From the NCBI GenBank assembly GCA_965662355.1, contig CBFIHP010000007.1, positions 124,001 to 188,000 of the forward strand: 64,000 nt of DNA, in the 5' to 3' direction. A program made the translations under genes and the position numbers. Below, in pieces: positions 9,196 to 18,711 of this stretch. Source of the stretch: GCA-2683825 sp965662355 (GTDB lineage Bacteria; Planctomycetota; UBA1135; GCA-002686595). Below the pieces are notes generated by a model, which worked only from the letters and a program-made list of their open reading frames with translations, did no database searches and was not told the DNA's origin. How positions within the stretch are numbered: position 1 is the first letter of the stretch; each line of letters begins with the position of its first letter.

Positions 9196-10770
9196 CTAAC
9201 GGTAACGCAGTCGGCGGATCACCTGTACCGTGTGGCACTGGGGACAGGGAACTTGGTGGTCGCCGGAACGCGAGCCCTTGACCGCGCTGCCGGTGAAGAG
9301 GATCTCCTTGAAGCCCTTGCCGGCACATTCGCGGCAGGAGGACAGACGCGCCTTCAGATCGCGAAACTCGCCCGAATTCTCGACGTAGTAGGCGCGCACC
9401 CACTGGGCCCGACCGGCGAGGTTCCAATCCTTCCAGAAAAGCTCGGGGTCCTCGTCGCCCGTCACGCCGGCCTGGGCCTTGCGCGACAGCTCGATGTTCT
9501 TCAGGTAGCGGTCGATCTTCTTCTGGAAGTCCTTGCGAGCGTTCTTGGACGTCTTGGCCCCAGCCGGATCGAGCGGTTCGTCCTCTTCCTCGGGCTCGAG
9601 CCGGTCCTGGGCGGATTCGGGCCCGAGCAGCCAGGTCCCCGTGCCATACGTCGTGGACGAGAAGCGGCCGCCCTCCCGTTCGTCCCACAGCTTGCGAACG
9701 AGCTCGGCCGCGACGTTGGGATCGATGCGCTCCAGGTCCTTGCGCACGGCTTCGTTGACCTCGAGGCTCATGGTCTCGTCGAGGTAGTCGAGAACCTCCT
9801 GGTAGGTCTTGAGACGACGTGCGGCTTCCTTCGCCAGACGACCCGTCCAGTAGTGCCAGCGTTGCACGACCAGGGACCGGGCGTCGCGCTCCTGATGCTT
9901 GCCGACGCGCACACGCATCTTGTTCCAGTCCTCCATCAGCGGAGAATCCGGGAAGGCGATCGGGAACTCGTCAAGGAGCTTCAAGGCCTGTTCGTAGTTC
10001 TTCCGAGCTCGCAGAAGATCGATCTTGGCGATGAAGTCGACCTGCCCCTGGAGCGCGGCCTTTGTCGCGGCCCGTGCGACCGCGCCGGTGATGCGCACCG
10101 TGTTGTAGCCCGGGGCCTTCGCTTGCACGGCTGTGTAGTGTTCGAGGGCGTGCACGTAGTCGAAAAGGCGCTCACAGAACTGGGCCATCTCATCATGGGC
10201 CGCGGCTCCGGCTTGCCCCTCTTCCTGGAGCTGGGCCTGCATCTCGGAAGCGCGTTGTTGATAGAGCTCGTCCTTCGTGTAGATGTCCAGGGCCGGAACA
10301 CGTACCAAGGCCGACGAACCACGGATGCGCGCCTTCGGAACCGGAACGGATCCCTCCGCGCGCTTGACGTAGATGTGCTCGTCGCTGCGGTTGAGAATCG
10401 CCCCCACGATCTCCTTGCCATCGCTCAGGGTGAAGCGATGTGCCTCGACCATCAACTCCTCCGCTTGGGCCTCGATGTAACCGAAGCGCAGACGCAGCCC
10501 CTTCTCCTCGGTCGGATCGAGAATGGGCCAGGGCAAGCTCAAACGGCCACCGGTCTCCAGCCGGCGGAAGGTAATGCCAACCGACGTGTGGGCCTCGATG
10601 GCCCCCCAAAGAACGTTGCCGTCCCGCAGGCGCAGGAGCTGGGTCGTGGGCTCCGCGATCAGCGTCGAACCGGAGGCCAGAGCCGCCTCTTCGGCAGACT
10701 CCTGGGCCGAGAGGCTCGTCGCCAGCGTGAGCGCGAGGAACGAGAGGAAGGTAAGGACAGTCTTCTTCAT
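9196..10770 (-). CDS. Secreted protein with DnaJ-like CxxC zinc motifs
   Basis: This 524-residue protein has a clear Sec signal peptide ending at SLSAQE. Two successive beta-rich units follow (LRLRDGNVLWGAI and FTLSDGKEIVGAIL), resembling small SH3/Sm-like domains. A long alpha-helical TPR-like middle comes next. The C-terminus has CRECAGKGF and CPQCHTVQ, paired CxxC motifs reminiscent of the DnaJ zinc finger, although this protein is exported. I do not recognise a named family. Its place between gspI and the parvulin lipoprotein, with gaps of 8 and 3 bases, makes a role in the secretion machine likely. Confidence 0.7.
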   Translation of the reverse strand: MKKTVLTFLSFLALTLATSLSAQESAEEAALASGSTLIAEPTTQLLRLRDGNVLWGAIEAHTSVGITFRRLETGGRLSLPWPILDPTEEKGLRLRFGYIEAQAEELMVEAHRFTLSDGKEIVGAILNRSDEHIYVKRAEGSVPVPKARIRGSSALVRVPALDIYTKDELYQQRASEMQAQLQEEGQAGAAAHDEMAQFCERLFDYVHALEHYTAVQAKAPGYNTVRITGAVARAATKAALQGQVDFIAKIDLLRARKNYEQALKLLDEFPIAFPDSPLMEDWNKMRVRVGKHQERDARSLVVQRWHYWTGRLAKEAARRLKTYQEVLDYLDETMSLEVNEAVRKDLERIDPNVAAELVRKLWDEREGGRFSSTTYGTGTWLLGPESAQDRLEPEEEDEPLDPAGAKTSKNARKDFQKKIDRYLKNIELSRKAQAGVTGDEDPELFWKDWNLAGRAQWVRAYYVENSGEFRDLKARLSSCRECAGKGFKEILFTGSAVKGSRSGDHQVPCPQCHTVQVIRRLRYR

Positions 10771-10778
10771 GTGCAGAG

Positions 10779-11348
10779 TTATTCGGGGCTGGACGGCGTT
10801 TCGGACACGGTCTCTGGCCTCGCGGGCTTCACGCCCTCGATGAACTTGCGTCGCAGGCGGACGCCGAAGGGGACTTCGCGCAAGAGCAAGGTTTTGAACG
10901 AACGCGAGCGCTTCACACCGGCGGTTCTCCAGGAGATATCGACCTCGACGACATACTCGAGGGACGAACCGGAATCGGAGCGCACCGAATCGGGGTCGGG
11001 ATTCGCAAACGCCGTGGCGGAGTAGATGAGATCCGGGTAGCCCGGCAGGGGTTGGTCCACGATGTTCTGCGGCTCGCCGGCCACCTCGTTACCGATTTCA
11101 TCGAGCACCAACGGAAAGAGGTTCTCCTCGAGATCCGCCATCACCGCTTGAATCGAATGGGCCGAGCTGGAACGCAGTTCGGCCGTGCGCGCCATGGCTG
11201 CACCGAAGGAGAGCAGGCCCAGAATCGAGGACATGCCGAGCAGGAGCAGAAACATCGCCATGACCACTTCGATCAAGGTGAAGCCACTGCGCTGTTCCTT
11301 TCCGGCGGCGTATTCCCCAGCGGCATACTTCACGGTGAGGCGTTTCAT
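10779..11348 (-). CDS. Prepilin-type minor pseudopilin, GspI/PilV-like
   Basis: This is a 189-residue type IV prepilin-like protein. A basic leader of about 22 residues ends in Gly before FTLIEVVMAMFLLLLG, with the conserved Glu at +5. The mature protein therefore starts with Phe, and its hydrophobic helix would pack in a pseudopilus core. The rest is a short globular domain. Size and position between gspJ and the end of the pseudopilin series suggest GspI. The start ATG overlaps the gspJ stop by four bases (ATGA), indicating translational coupling. Confidence 0.85.
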   Translation of the reverse strand: MKRLTVKYAAGEYAAGKEQRSGFTLIEVVMAMFLLLLGMSSILGLLSFGAAMARTAELRSSSAHSIQAVMADLEENLFPLVLDEIGNEVAGEPQNIVDQPLPGYPDLIYSATAFANPDPDSVRSDSGSSLEYVVEVDISWRTAGVKRSRSFKTLLLREVPFGVRLRRKFIEGVKPARPETVSETPSSPE

Positions 11349-12418
11349 AGATCCCAGTCCTCACGCAACCCGCCGATGGGAATCTCACGCACGATGTGTG
11401 CGCCGTGATGCACCAGGGCACCGGGCTTGTGAGCCATCGGCCGAGTTCCGCGCTGGCCACGTTGCACCGAGGCCCGGCTGCCGTGTACCGAACGCAAGAG
11501 CATCCACTCCTCGCCCACGAGGAGCATCGAGCCTGCTTTAGGCAAGCGCGATCCGTCGCCGACGTGCAACGTGTTTTCCTCGACGGTGAAGAGCTTGCCG
11601 ACGCGTGTGCGGCGCTTCAATTCCACGGGTCGTTCCAACTCGATCGCGATCAGCACCCGACGCGGCATCAAGGGCACGTCCTTGGCTCGCGGCATGCCGA
11701 GATGCGCGTCGTTCCAGTGGGTGATATCTGCGTCCGGTCGTGCGCGATTCCAGCTGTCCCAGGATGGAGCGGCGTCCGTCAACTCGATGCCCGTCCTCCA
11801 ACCCTTCGTGAGGTTGGTGGTCTGTGTCGCGTAAGACACCTCGAACCAGAGAATGCCACCGGTAACCTCGTCGAGCGCTCCGGGCACGGGGCGGCCGCTC
11901 TTGCCGAAGAACTTGTCGTCGAAGAACGACAGCGATTCCTTGTCCGCCAGACGCCGCTCTCCGCGCCAGAGAATACCCAGCTGGCGCCCATCCTCCTCCG
12001 CCTTGCGCGGGGGCAGGAGCGCCCAGCACACCTCGACCAGATCGCGGCGATGGGGATCCGCGACCTCGAGGTCCTGCAATCGGGCGAGCTGCGCGGCGGA
12101 GGCTTGTTTGATGAAACGCAGGCGGGGCCAGTAGAGACCGGCGATCTGGTTCGCGTCGATATCGAAGCCGCCCCAGTCACCGAGCAGATCGCCGCGCGGG
12201 CCGGTTTCGAGTCCGACGAAGTCGTGGTCGATCAGATCCATGACCGTGCCCCCGATCTCGAACAGCTCGCGACTGGCCTCGGTGCGCCCCCAGATCGAGA
12301 GCGTCGTGTCGAGCAAACGCACGAGGGCGAGAAAGAGGACCGAGAGCAAGCCGAGGGCCAGCACCACCTCGATCAAGGTGAAGCCTCGTGCAGCCTGCTG
12401 GTTCGCTCGGGTAGTCAT
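11345..12418 (-). CDS. Prepilin-type minor pseudopilin, GspJ-like
   Basis: This 357-residue protein has the leader MTTRANQQAARG followed by FTLIEVVLALGLLSVLF, with Glu at +5: a prepilin peptidase substrate. The globular part is larger than typical GspJ (about 200 residues). Its C-terminal 70 residues contain a module (GSMLLVGEEWMLLRSV, then RGQRGT and GALVHHG) that also recurs several times in the next upstream gene's GspK-like product. It probably belongs to the pseudopilus tip with GspI and GspK. The spacing to the GspK stop is 8 bases. Confidence 0.83.
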   Translation of the reverse strand: MTTRANQQAARGFTLIEVVLALGLLSVLFLALVRLLDTTLSIWGRTEASRELFEIGGTVMDLIDHDFVGLETGPRGDLLGDWGGFDIDANQIAGLYWPRLRFIKQASAAQLARLQDLEVADPHRRDLVEVCWALLPPRKAEEDGRQLGILWRGERRLADKESLSFFDDKFFGKSGRPVPGALDEVTGGILWFEVSYATQTTNLTKGWRTGIELTDAAPSWDSWNRARPDADITHWNDAHLGMPRAKDVPLMPRRVLIAIELERPVELKRRTRVGKLFTVEENTLHVGDGSRLPKAGSMLLVGEEWMLLRSVHGSRASVQRGQRGTRPMAHKPGALVHHGAHIVREIPIGGLREDWDL

Positions 12419-12426
12419 CGTGTCTT

Positions 12427-15400
12427 TCAGCGCGTCACTCTGCGCAGCGTGAGGCCGGGCCCCATGTACTCGACCGCGAAGAGCGTCAGGCGCGGCGTCG
12501 TCTTCCAGCCGTGGGCGGTACGCTCCTCGTTGAAGGCACCGGGCAGATAGCGCACAAAGGTGCGGAATTCCGTGCGATCGGATTGGAAGCCCAAGGGGTT
12601 GGGCTCGCCGTCGCTGCTACCACGCCAGTAGAGATCCAGATCCTTGTGGCGCGTGGGGTCCGCATCCCACGGAGCCTCCGGGTCGAAGCGCGCGAGAACA
12701 CCCAGTTCTACACCGGGATGGCCGGCTTCCTCGTCCGCCCAGAACACATGCTTCCAGTATGCGTCGGGTTGATCGACGGTGAATTGATAGTAGTGCAGCT
12801 CGGGGCCGTCGGCGTTCTCGGCCCAGCGATCCCAGTAGCGCACGGGAAAGAGGATGACCGGCGTACCCGGGTCGAAGCGCTGGGGCGACGTGCCGTAGCG
12901 ACCGCGGAAGAGCCCAGGGCCCTTCGCATTCATTTCGCCGGGGATCGTCGAGGCCCGCGGCATCGAGAGCGCTCCGGCGAACTTGCGCGTGTAGTGAATC
13001 AGCTCGAACGCGCCTCGCTCACCACCGTTCCCGAGCCAGACCGTGCCTTGCTCGGGAAAGTCACCATCGTCAGTAACGGGCAAGGCCCCATCGTCGCCTT
13101 CGATGAGCCCCGCAAGGGTCGTGGTGGCCCACGATTCCATGACGGTGATACCTTCGCCGATGGAGTGGCCGCGATCCTCGGTACCGAAGAGCCCCCGGGC
13201 CGAGACGTGGAAGGTATGACCTTCGGCCGAGTAGCTGTCGTAGAACATGATCTCGCGCCCGATGCGTAGGAGACCACCGTCCTCGGGTAATTCGGGGTCG
13301 GCCATCAACTCGCGATCGGTCCCGTGGTCCCCGCTCATGACGCGGATGACGAGGGCGGCCACCTCGAGGGTTTCCGATCCCTCGGGAAAGTGCCGGTCAA
13401 CGATGAGCTGGCCGCCGATGCTGGCGTCGCCGGCCACGCCGCCACCGAAAACGCTGATACCGATCACGGTTTCATCGACGACCGCCGAGGGCACGTTGCC
13501 TCCGGTACCACCGGCGGCGCCGCCGATGGAAACACCGAGCACGCTGCGCGGCCGTTCTCCAGAGGGAAACTTCGTGACGCGCGGCACGATACGTGTGTCG
13601 ACGATCGTGTCGTCCTGGACCGAGCCGGCATAGGGCACGCTGAGCCGATCCTGCAGGCCGACATAGAACAGCCCGCGGGTGACCGTGTCATCCGGTGTGC
13701 CACCGTTGCTCGCCTCGGACACGGAGGTAAGAGGATCCGGGCCGTTGTCGTAGGCGTATTGGGGATGATCCAGGGGTCGATAGGCGTGGTGCACGACGCC
13801 GGGAAAACCGGGGCTCGCCGGCGAGGCGTCGAAGAACATCACCTGATCGAAACGCCCGGGCCAACCCGCGGTCTCATCGCGTTCGAAGATCGTCCATACG
13901 GGAAACACGTTGGTTCCCTGGTCGTGGGCATGGGAGTGCGTTCCCATGACGCCGCGGAAGAAGAGCACGGAACGCACGGCCTTCGTGACCGGGAAGTCCT
14001 CGTCCTCGGCGATCCCCATGGTGTCGCTCCACGTGGAGAGCCCCGAGCTGCTCTGCTGCGACCCAACGCTGCCCGGAAGGGGGAGCGCCATCGAGGAACC
14101 ACCGAAAGGCGCGAGAATACCGTCACCCGTCCCGCCGTTGCCGCCGTCCCCCGGACCACCGGGCCCACCGGGCGGCCCGCCACCGCCCCCACCGGGCGTG
14201 GGAGGCTCCCAATCTGCTTGCCGAATCACATCACCGCCGTGGGCAGCAATGTTGGCGTTCGCCATGACCCGGGGATCGGAACGAATCAGATGGCCGTTCT
14301 GATTGACATCGAAGTACACCCACTCGGTCAACCCGGACTCGCCACCGGAGTGGGTTATCTGAGCTACCCCGCTGCCCTCGGGTGGAGGGGCGAAGCCGCC
14401 GAACCCGGAGGTCTGTACGGGCACGGAGATCGGAATGACCATGACCTGCGAGGTCAGCTCGTCATTGCGCTCCATGAAGCTCTGGACGTTCGGGTGGTAT
14501 TCGAAGATGAAGGAAGCATTGCCTACGGAGTTAGCATCCGCCGGAATCCCGAGTTCCGCACTCACCTGCGCACCGCGGCGACCGATGAAGAGCCGATTCC
14601 CTTCACGTCGGTCGTAGTAGATGTACTCGACGCCCCCCAGCCGCTCTTCGAAAGCATCCATGTCGGTCTGGGAACCGTTGAAGGTGAAGGTATCGCGAAT
14701 CGCGAGCAAGGCTGCGTAGCCCCCGTTCTCCGCAAAAGCCTCGAGGTGATCGAAATCCCCGGTGCTACCCAGATCGTCGCCATCGCCTGGCGCGAGCAGC
14801 AGCGCCTCTGGATCCTGATCCTCCTGGGAGTCCATTCCGAATCCCACCGCAACCGATCCGCCAATGAAATTGGGGAAGTTGACCTGGATCAACTCCATCT
14901 GCTGCGACTCCTTCTCCTGACCATCCTCGAGGATGCCGATGACCCGACACACCGCGAAGGCACCAAGGTTCGAGGAGATCGTCCCGCTCGAGCTCGGAAC
15001 GTTGCCGAAGATAGGCAGACTGTAGCCGTAGAGCGCAACGGCCGAACCACTGGGGTGGTTCGTGTTCTTGTCGATGCCGAGGTTGAACTCCTCGTCGCCG
15101 CGAACGACGTGAAGCTCGCGCGAGACCCGTCCTCCAAAGCCAGCATTCTCGCCCGTGGCTTCGAATTGCGCCTGGAATGCGCTGTCGCCTTGTTTGGTTA
15201 CCTCGATCAACTCGTTGCCGATACGGATGACGCAGCGCTCCGGGAAGCCCTCGGTCGAGTCGACTGCGATCGTCCGCGCCAGGGGATCGAGGGCGTTCTC
15301 GAGATACGTCAGACCCGGCGTTTCCTCCGCCATGCGCCCGTCGATCAGCATCTGGATCTGGTCGGGCTTGTTGCCGCTGACCGATACCTCGATGTGGGAC

Positions 15401-17631
15401 CAGGTGTCGACGGGAATCCCCGGGCCTTCGCCGATGGGTTGGCGCACCTCGGCGATCTCCTCGAAATTTTCACCGTTCAAAGAGGTCGGATGGTCTCCTG
15501 CTCCATCGAAGACGCGCAGAACCAGGTCGCCGTCCTCGAAAAGCAACAGGACCCTATCGGTGTCGTCGTACGGGCCGCGCACGTCGAGGAAGATCGCGCC
15601 CTCCTGGATCTCGCGGGGCTTGATCCACATCGAGTACGTCATCGGACGCATCAAGCCGCCGACACCGTCGACCCAGCGCCGGGCACCGTATTCGAAACCG
15701 TCTATGGCGCCGTCGGGTAGGTAGCGTCCCTCGATGTCGCGCGACTCCTCGTCGAAGTGCCGCACGGTCTGGTTCTGGATGGCGTGCGAACGCGCCGGCG
15801 CCAGCTGGAGCCAGCCACTCTCGTCCCGTTCCGGGAAGGTCAATACGGGTTCGGTATCGTCCGGCAACGTCAGCGGATCGATCGCGGGGTTCGTGTCATA
15901 CGGCCCCAGGTGGGCACGCGCACGCGTGGGCCAATCGCTCCGGTACCACGAATCGTGGCGTCCCGTCGCCGAGGGACCGCTCAACCAGCCGCCGGCCGCG
16001 CGTGCGAGTCGCGGATGATCGTCGAAGCGCTCCTGGCTGGCGAAGACCTCCAGGAGATCGCGCTGCGGCACGACCATCTCGGTCACCTCGCGCACCGCGG
16101 CGGCACGCGCCACGCCGCTGGGTGCGTTCACCATGGCACGCAACTCCATGTCGTACGTGTCACGCGAGACGAACGAGAAAGGCATCGTCGAGAAGGCCAG
16201 CTCGCCGTCGTTGGCATTCAACGCGTTCTTGTAGAGCGCGATGGCGTCGTCCTTGTCGATGATCGAGGCCAGGACCTTCTTGCCGTCAGGGTCGGTCGTC
16301 GCGGCTTCCTGCAGGATGCCCATACCGGGCACGACGCGCGCGTCGGAGGGAAGATCGTTCAGGCCGGCAGCCGGCAGGATCACGCGGCGCACGAGATCTT
16401 CCAACCCATCGAAGGGGCGTGAATCGGCGATCAGCTCGACCAATTTCCCGGCTTCATTGCGCGTGATGCGCGCGCTGGAGCGCGACAGCTTGAGGTTGGT
16501 GATCAGAGCCATCAACACCTCTTCCGAAGCGGCATTGATGTTGACCGGACGGCGAGCGAGCGGTGCGATCACGGCCCGATACGGATCGAAGCGACTCTGC
16601 AGCGGGTTCAGCAGCGTGATGATCCCGCCGGAAGCCTGGCTGACGAACCCATACTCGACGCTCTCTCCGTCGGTGATGCAAACCGTCGTCCCCATCGTGA
16701 AGAAGCGTCCGTCGCTGACATCGAAAATGCACTTGGAGCCAGCGTCGATTCCGATCGCTTCGGTAATGCGTACGGCCCGCTGCCACGGATCACCCGCACG
16801 AACGCCACCGTGAACGCTGGTCGTGCGCTTGAGGATGTTGTAGGCGGTTTCACCCAGGGCCTCTGCCATGGCGAACTGTTCCGCATCCTGGATCTGCTCG
16901 ATCGCGTCGAGCTCGCGCAATTCCGCCGAAGCGATGCGCCAGGTGGGAATCGCAAAGGTACGTTGGTCGATGACGAACGAACCCAGGGGCAGGGGTTCGC
17001 CGCTGGGCGGCTGCGGACCGCACGGCAGGGGCTGGCCCTCCTCGTCCGTCTGCACCCCGAGGCCGCGTTCCAGGTCCTTGAAGTACTGCCCGTCGGTGCG
17101 ACCGTAGTGGAAGAGTTCCCATCCTTCGGGGCCGACGAGGTACGCGTAGCCTTGCTCGAGGAATCCATCGAGGCTCGAAACCTTGATCTCCGTGGCCTTG
17201 CCATCGATTGGCTCGGCGAGACGAGCGACGCCCCCGATCAAGTTCGCGAGTACCTGGGGCGGGGCGCTGTTCAGATCGATTCGACCGGCGACATCATCGA
17301 GATCGATGTCCCACATGACTCCCTTCTCGTCCGTGGGATCATAGAACTCCTTGTCGAAGCCATGGGACATGTCCATCTCGTCGGACGTGTCGAAGTAGGG
17401 CGTGTTGTCCAGCCCGGGGTGCGAGGCGCCGAGCCGTGCTCGCGCGAAGCGCTCCGCCGCGTCGAGGGCAATGCGGGCCGAAGCGGTGTCCACTCGCTGG
17501 GAACTGGCCTTGTCGGCGTTGCGAATGGTCAATAGGAACGGGGCGCACATCACGAAGAGCGCCATGAGCACGAGCAGAACGGAGATGACCGCGATGCCGC
17601 TTTGCTTCTCGAAGTCCTGCTTCTTGTTCAT
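12427..17631 (-). CDS. Giant GspK-like minor pseudopilin (1734 residues)
   Basis: The N-terminus resembles GspK: a short basic leader, Gly12, then a hydrophobic helix (IAVISVLLVLMALFV) without Glu+5, as usual for this tip subunit. Two helix-hairpin-helix-like segments follow (GRIDLNSAPPQVL near residue 117, VNINAASEEVL near 360). GspK is normally about 320 residues. Here roughly 1100-1400 extra residues follow: a LamG-like domain (about 655-770), a Gly/Pro-rich linker (about 1144-1160), and several copies of a short beta module with IGxE motifs. The start is the ATG at 17631, which overlaps the upstream stop by one base (TGATG); the open frame beyond it is inside gspH. It probably caps the pseudopilus and displays binding domains outside; that is inferred. 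Confidence 0.85.
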   Translation of the reverse strand: MNKKQDFEKQSGIAVISVLLVLMALFVMCAPFLLTIRNADKASSQRVDTASARIALDAAERFARARLGASHPGLDNTPYFDTSDEMDMSHGFDKEFYDPTDEKGVMWDIDLDDVAGRIDLNSAPPQVLANLIGGVARLAEPIDGKATEIKVSSLDGFLEQGYAYLVGPEGWELFHYGRTDGQYFKDLERGLGVQTDEEGQPLPCGPQPPSGEPLPLGSFVIDQRTFAIPTWRIASAELRELDAIEQIQDAEQFAMAEALGETAYNILKRTTSVHGGVRAGDPWQRAVRITEAIGIDAGSKCIFDVSDGRFFTMGTTVCITDGESVEYGFVSQASGGIITLLNPLQSRFDPYRAVIAPLARRPVNINAASEEVLMALITNLKLSRSSARITRNEAGKLVELIADSRPFDGLEDLVRRVILPAAGLNDLPSDARVVPGMGILQEAATTDPDGKKVLASIIDKDDAIALYKNALNANDGELAFSTMPFSFVSRDTYDMELRAMVNAPSGVARAAAVREVTEMVVPQRDLLEVFASQERFDDHPRLARAAGGWLSGPSATGRHDSWYRSDWPTRARAHLGPYDTNPAIDPLTLPDDTEPVLTFPERDESGWLQLAPARSHAIQNQTVRHFDEESRDIEGRYLPDGAIDGFEYGARRWVDGVGGLMRPMTYSMWIKPREIQEGAIFLDVRGPYDDTDRVLLLFEDGDLVLRVFDGAGDHPTSLNGENFEEIAEVRQPIGEGPGIPVDTWSHIEVSVSGNKPDQIQMLIDGRMAEETPGLTYLENALDPLARTIAVDSTEGFPERCVIRIGNELIEVTKQGDSAFQAQFEATGENAGFGGRVSRELHVVRGDEEFNLGIDKNTNHPSGSAVALYGYSLPIFGNVPSSSGTISSNLGAFAVCRVIGILEDGQEKESQQMELIQVNFPNFIGGSVAVGFGMDSQEDQDPEALLLAPGDGDDLGSTGDFDHLEAFAENGGYAALLAIRDTFTFNGSQTDMDAFEERLGGVEYIYYDRREGNRLFIGRRGAQVSAELGIPADANSVGNASFIFEYHPNVQSFMERNDELTSQVMVIPISVPVQTSGFGGFAPPPEGSGVAQITHSGGESGLTEWVYFDVNQNGHLIRSDPRVMANANIAAHGGDVIRQADWEPPTPGGGGGGPPGGPGGPGDGGNGGTGDGILAPFGGSSMALPLPGSVGSQQSSSGLSTWSDTMGIAEDEDFPVTKAVRSVLFFRGVMGTHSHAHDQGTNVFPVWTIFERDETAGWPGRFDQVMFFDASPASPGFPGVVHHAYRPLDHPQYAYDNGPDPLTSVSEASNGGTPDDTVTRGLFYVGLQDRLSVPYAGSVQDDTIVDTRIVPRVTKFPSGERPRSVLGVSIGGAAGGTGGNVPSAVVDETVIGISVFGGGVAGDASIGGQLIVDRHFPEGSETLEVAALVIRVMSGDHGTDRELMADPELPEDGGLLRIGREIMFYDSYSAEGHTFHVSARGLFGTEDRGHSIGEGITVMESWATTTLAGLIEGDDGALPVTDDGDFPEQGTVWLGNGGERGAFELIHYTRKFAGALSMPRASTIPGEMNAKGPGLFRGRYGTSPQRFDPGTPVILFPVRYWDRWAENADGPELHYYQFTVDQPDAYWKHVFWADEEAGHPGVELGVLARFDPEAPWDADPTRHKDLDLYWRGSSDGEPNPLGFQSDRTEFRTFVRYLPGAFNEERTAHGWKTTPRLTLFAVEYMGPGLTLRRVTR

Positions 17632-18659
17632 CACTCCACCGTTCCGTAGATGCCGATGGCGATTCGCTCCTGCGTACCGTCGTTGTACGTCAGAACGATC
17701 TCCTGGGGCTCGGGATGGCGCCGGCGATCCAGCCCACCCCCCGAGACGAAGTGGATCCACTCGGGTGTGTCCTTGGCGAAGGTCGCCGTGCCTTCGAGCT
17801 TGACCACCTGATCGGCGGTCACCGCCGAGATGATCAGGGCGTCGATGCTGCCCGGGAACGGGTGCGTGCCATCCGACAGCTCGAGCGCATCGGTGATCTC
17901 GAAGACCGGTGCGGTTTCCTGTTGCACCGCGACCGGCACGCCATCGACTAGCAGCACGAGCTCCTGACGATCGTACTGCATGCGAATGCGGACCCATTGA
18001 TTGGGCGAGATCGTGCCGCTCTCGCTTTCGGCGACGACCTGGGAGCCCTTGCGCACTTCGCCGTCTTCGTGGACCGCGGCCGTGAAACGCCCGCGCAAGG
18101 CACCGGTGCGCCCCAGCTCGAGTCGCAGCACGCGACCGATGCGCAAAATGCGTCCACCGCCCGTGTCCTCCCAGCGAATGGCACACTCGATCGCAAAGCC
18201 CTCGGTCAGATCGAAGGCCGGATCGAGATCGACGGGAATGATGGCCTTCTCCTTGAACGCACGGCCGAAGGAAATGGCGCCACCGATGTAGCCGTCATCG
18301 TGGAAGAGCTGGCTGGGAGCGGAGCCTTCCATCCCGAAGCCTTCGAGCTTCTTGTCTTCGAAGTGCCACGTACCGATGACCTGCAGGGCCTCTGCGCGGA
18401 TCGTGTGGTTCTTCATGTCGATGCGGACGCGAGCAGGCATCTGGCGTGCGACGGCAGTGTTTTGCGCGCTACGCACGACGCTCTTGACAAGCCCCCCGGC
18501 CTGCCGGCGTCCGAGATCCAGGGACGCGAACATGCCCACTCCCCCACCGAGCACGACCGCCAAAATGGCCATCACCATGAGCATTTCGAGCAGAGTGATC
18601 CCAGCGTTTCCACGCCGGAGGCGCGTGTCTCGGGTAGCCGCTCGGGCTCGCATCGTCAT
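17631..18659 (-). CDS. GspH-like pseudopilin fused to a LamG/ConA-like domain
   Basis: This is a 342-residue protein. The leader ends in GNAG before ITLLEMLMVMAILAVVLGG, a prepilin peptidase site with Glu at +5, followed by GspH-like residues. From about residue 125 the sequence follows the Laminin-G/concanavalin pattern. It runs GGAISFGRAF, DLTEGFAIECAIRWED, GGGRILRIG, NQWVRIRMQYDRQELVLLVDG, then a final PFPGSIDALIISAV strand. Such domains bind carbohydrates or proteins. GspH is usually 150-190 residues with no such insertion. It is the second gene in the pseudopilin series, 52 bases after gspG. The ligand is unknown. Confidence 0.83.
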   Translation of the reverse strand: MTMRARAATRDTRLRRGNAGITLLEMLMVMAILAVVLGGGVGMFASLDLGRRQAGGLVKSVVRSAQNTAVARQMPARVRIDMKNHTIRAEALQVIGTWHFEDKKLEGFGMEGSAPSQLFHDDGYIGGAISFGRAFKEKAIIPVDLDPAFDLTEGFAIECAIRWEDTGGGRILRIGRVLRLELGRTGALRGRFTAAVHEDGEVRKGSQVVAESESGTISPNQWVRIRMQYDRQELVLLVDGVPVAVQQETAPVFEITDALELSDGTHPFPGSIDALIISAVTADQVVKLEGTATFAKDTPEWIHFVSGGGLDRRRHPEPQEIVLTYNDGTQERIAIGIYGTVE

Positions 18660-18711
18660 GGTGTGGGTTTGCAGCTATGTGATGTCGTGAAGGTGCCTGC
18701 GCCCGCGATGG

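Noticed and set aside
9172..11025. Open frame of 617 codons on the plus strand
   Set aside because: It is antisense to the CxxC protein and pseudopilin genes, without signal or domain of its own.
13324..15720. Open frame of 798 codons on the plus strand
   Set aside because: It is antisense to the giant GspK-like gene, whose frame has LamG-like and GspK-like features. The shadow has none.
17632..18186. N-terminal extension of the GspK-like reading frame
   Set aside because: The extension overlaps the gspH-like gene in another frame, is Arg/Ala-rich and would bury the prepilin-type N-terminus. The ATG at 17631 overlaps the preceding stop.
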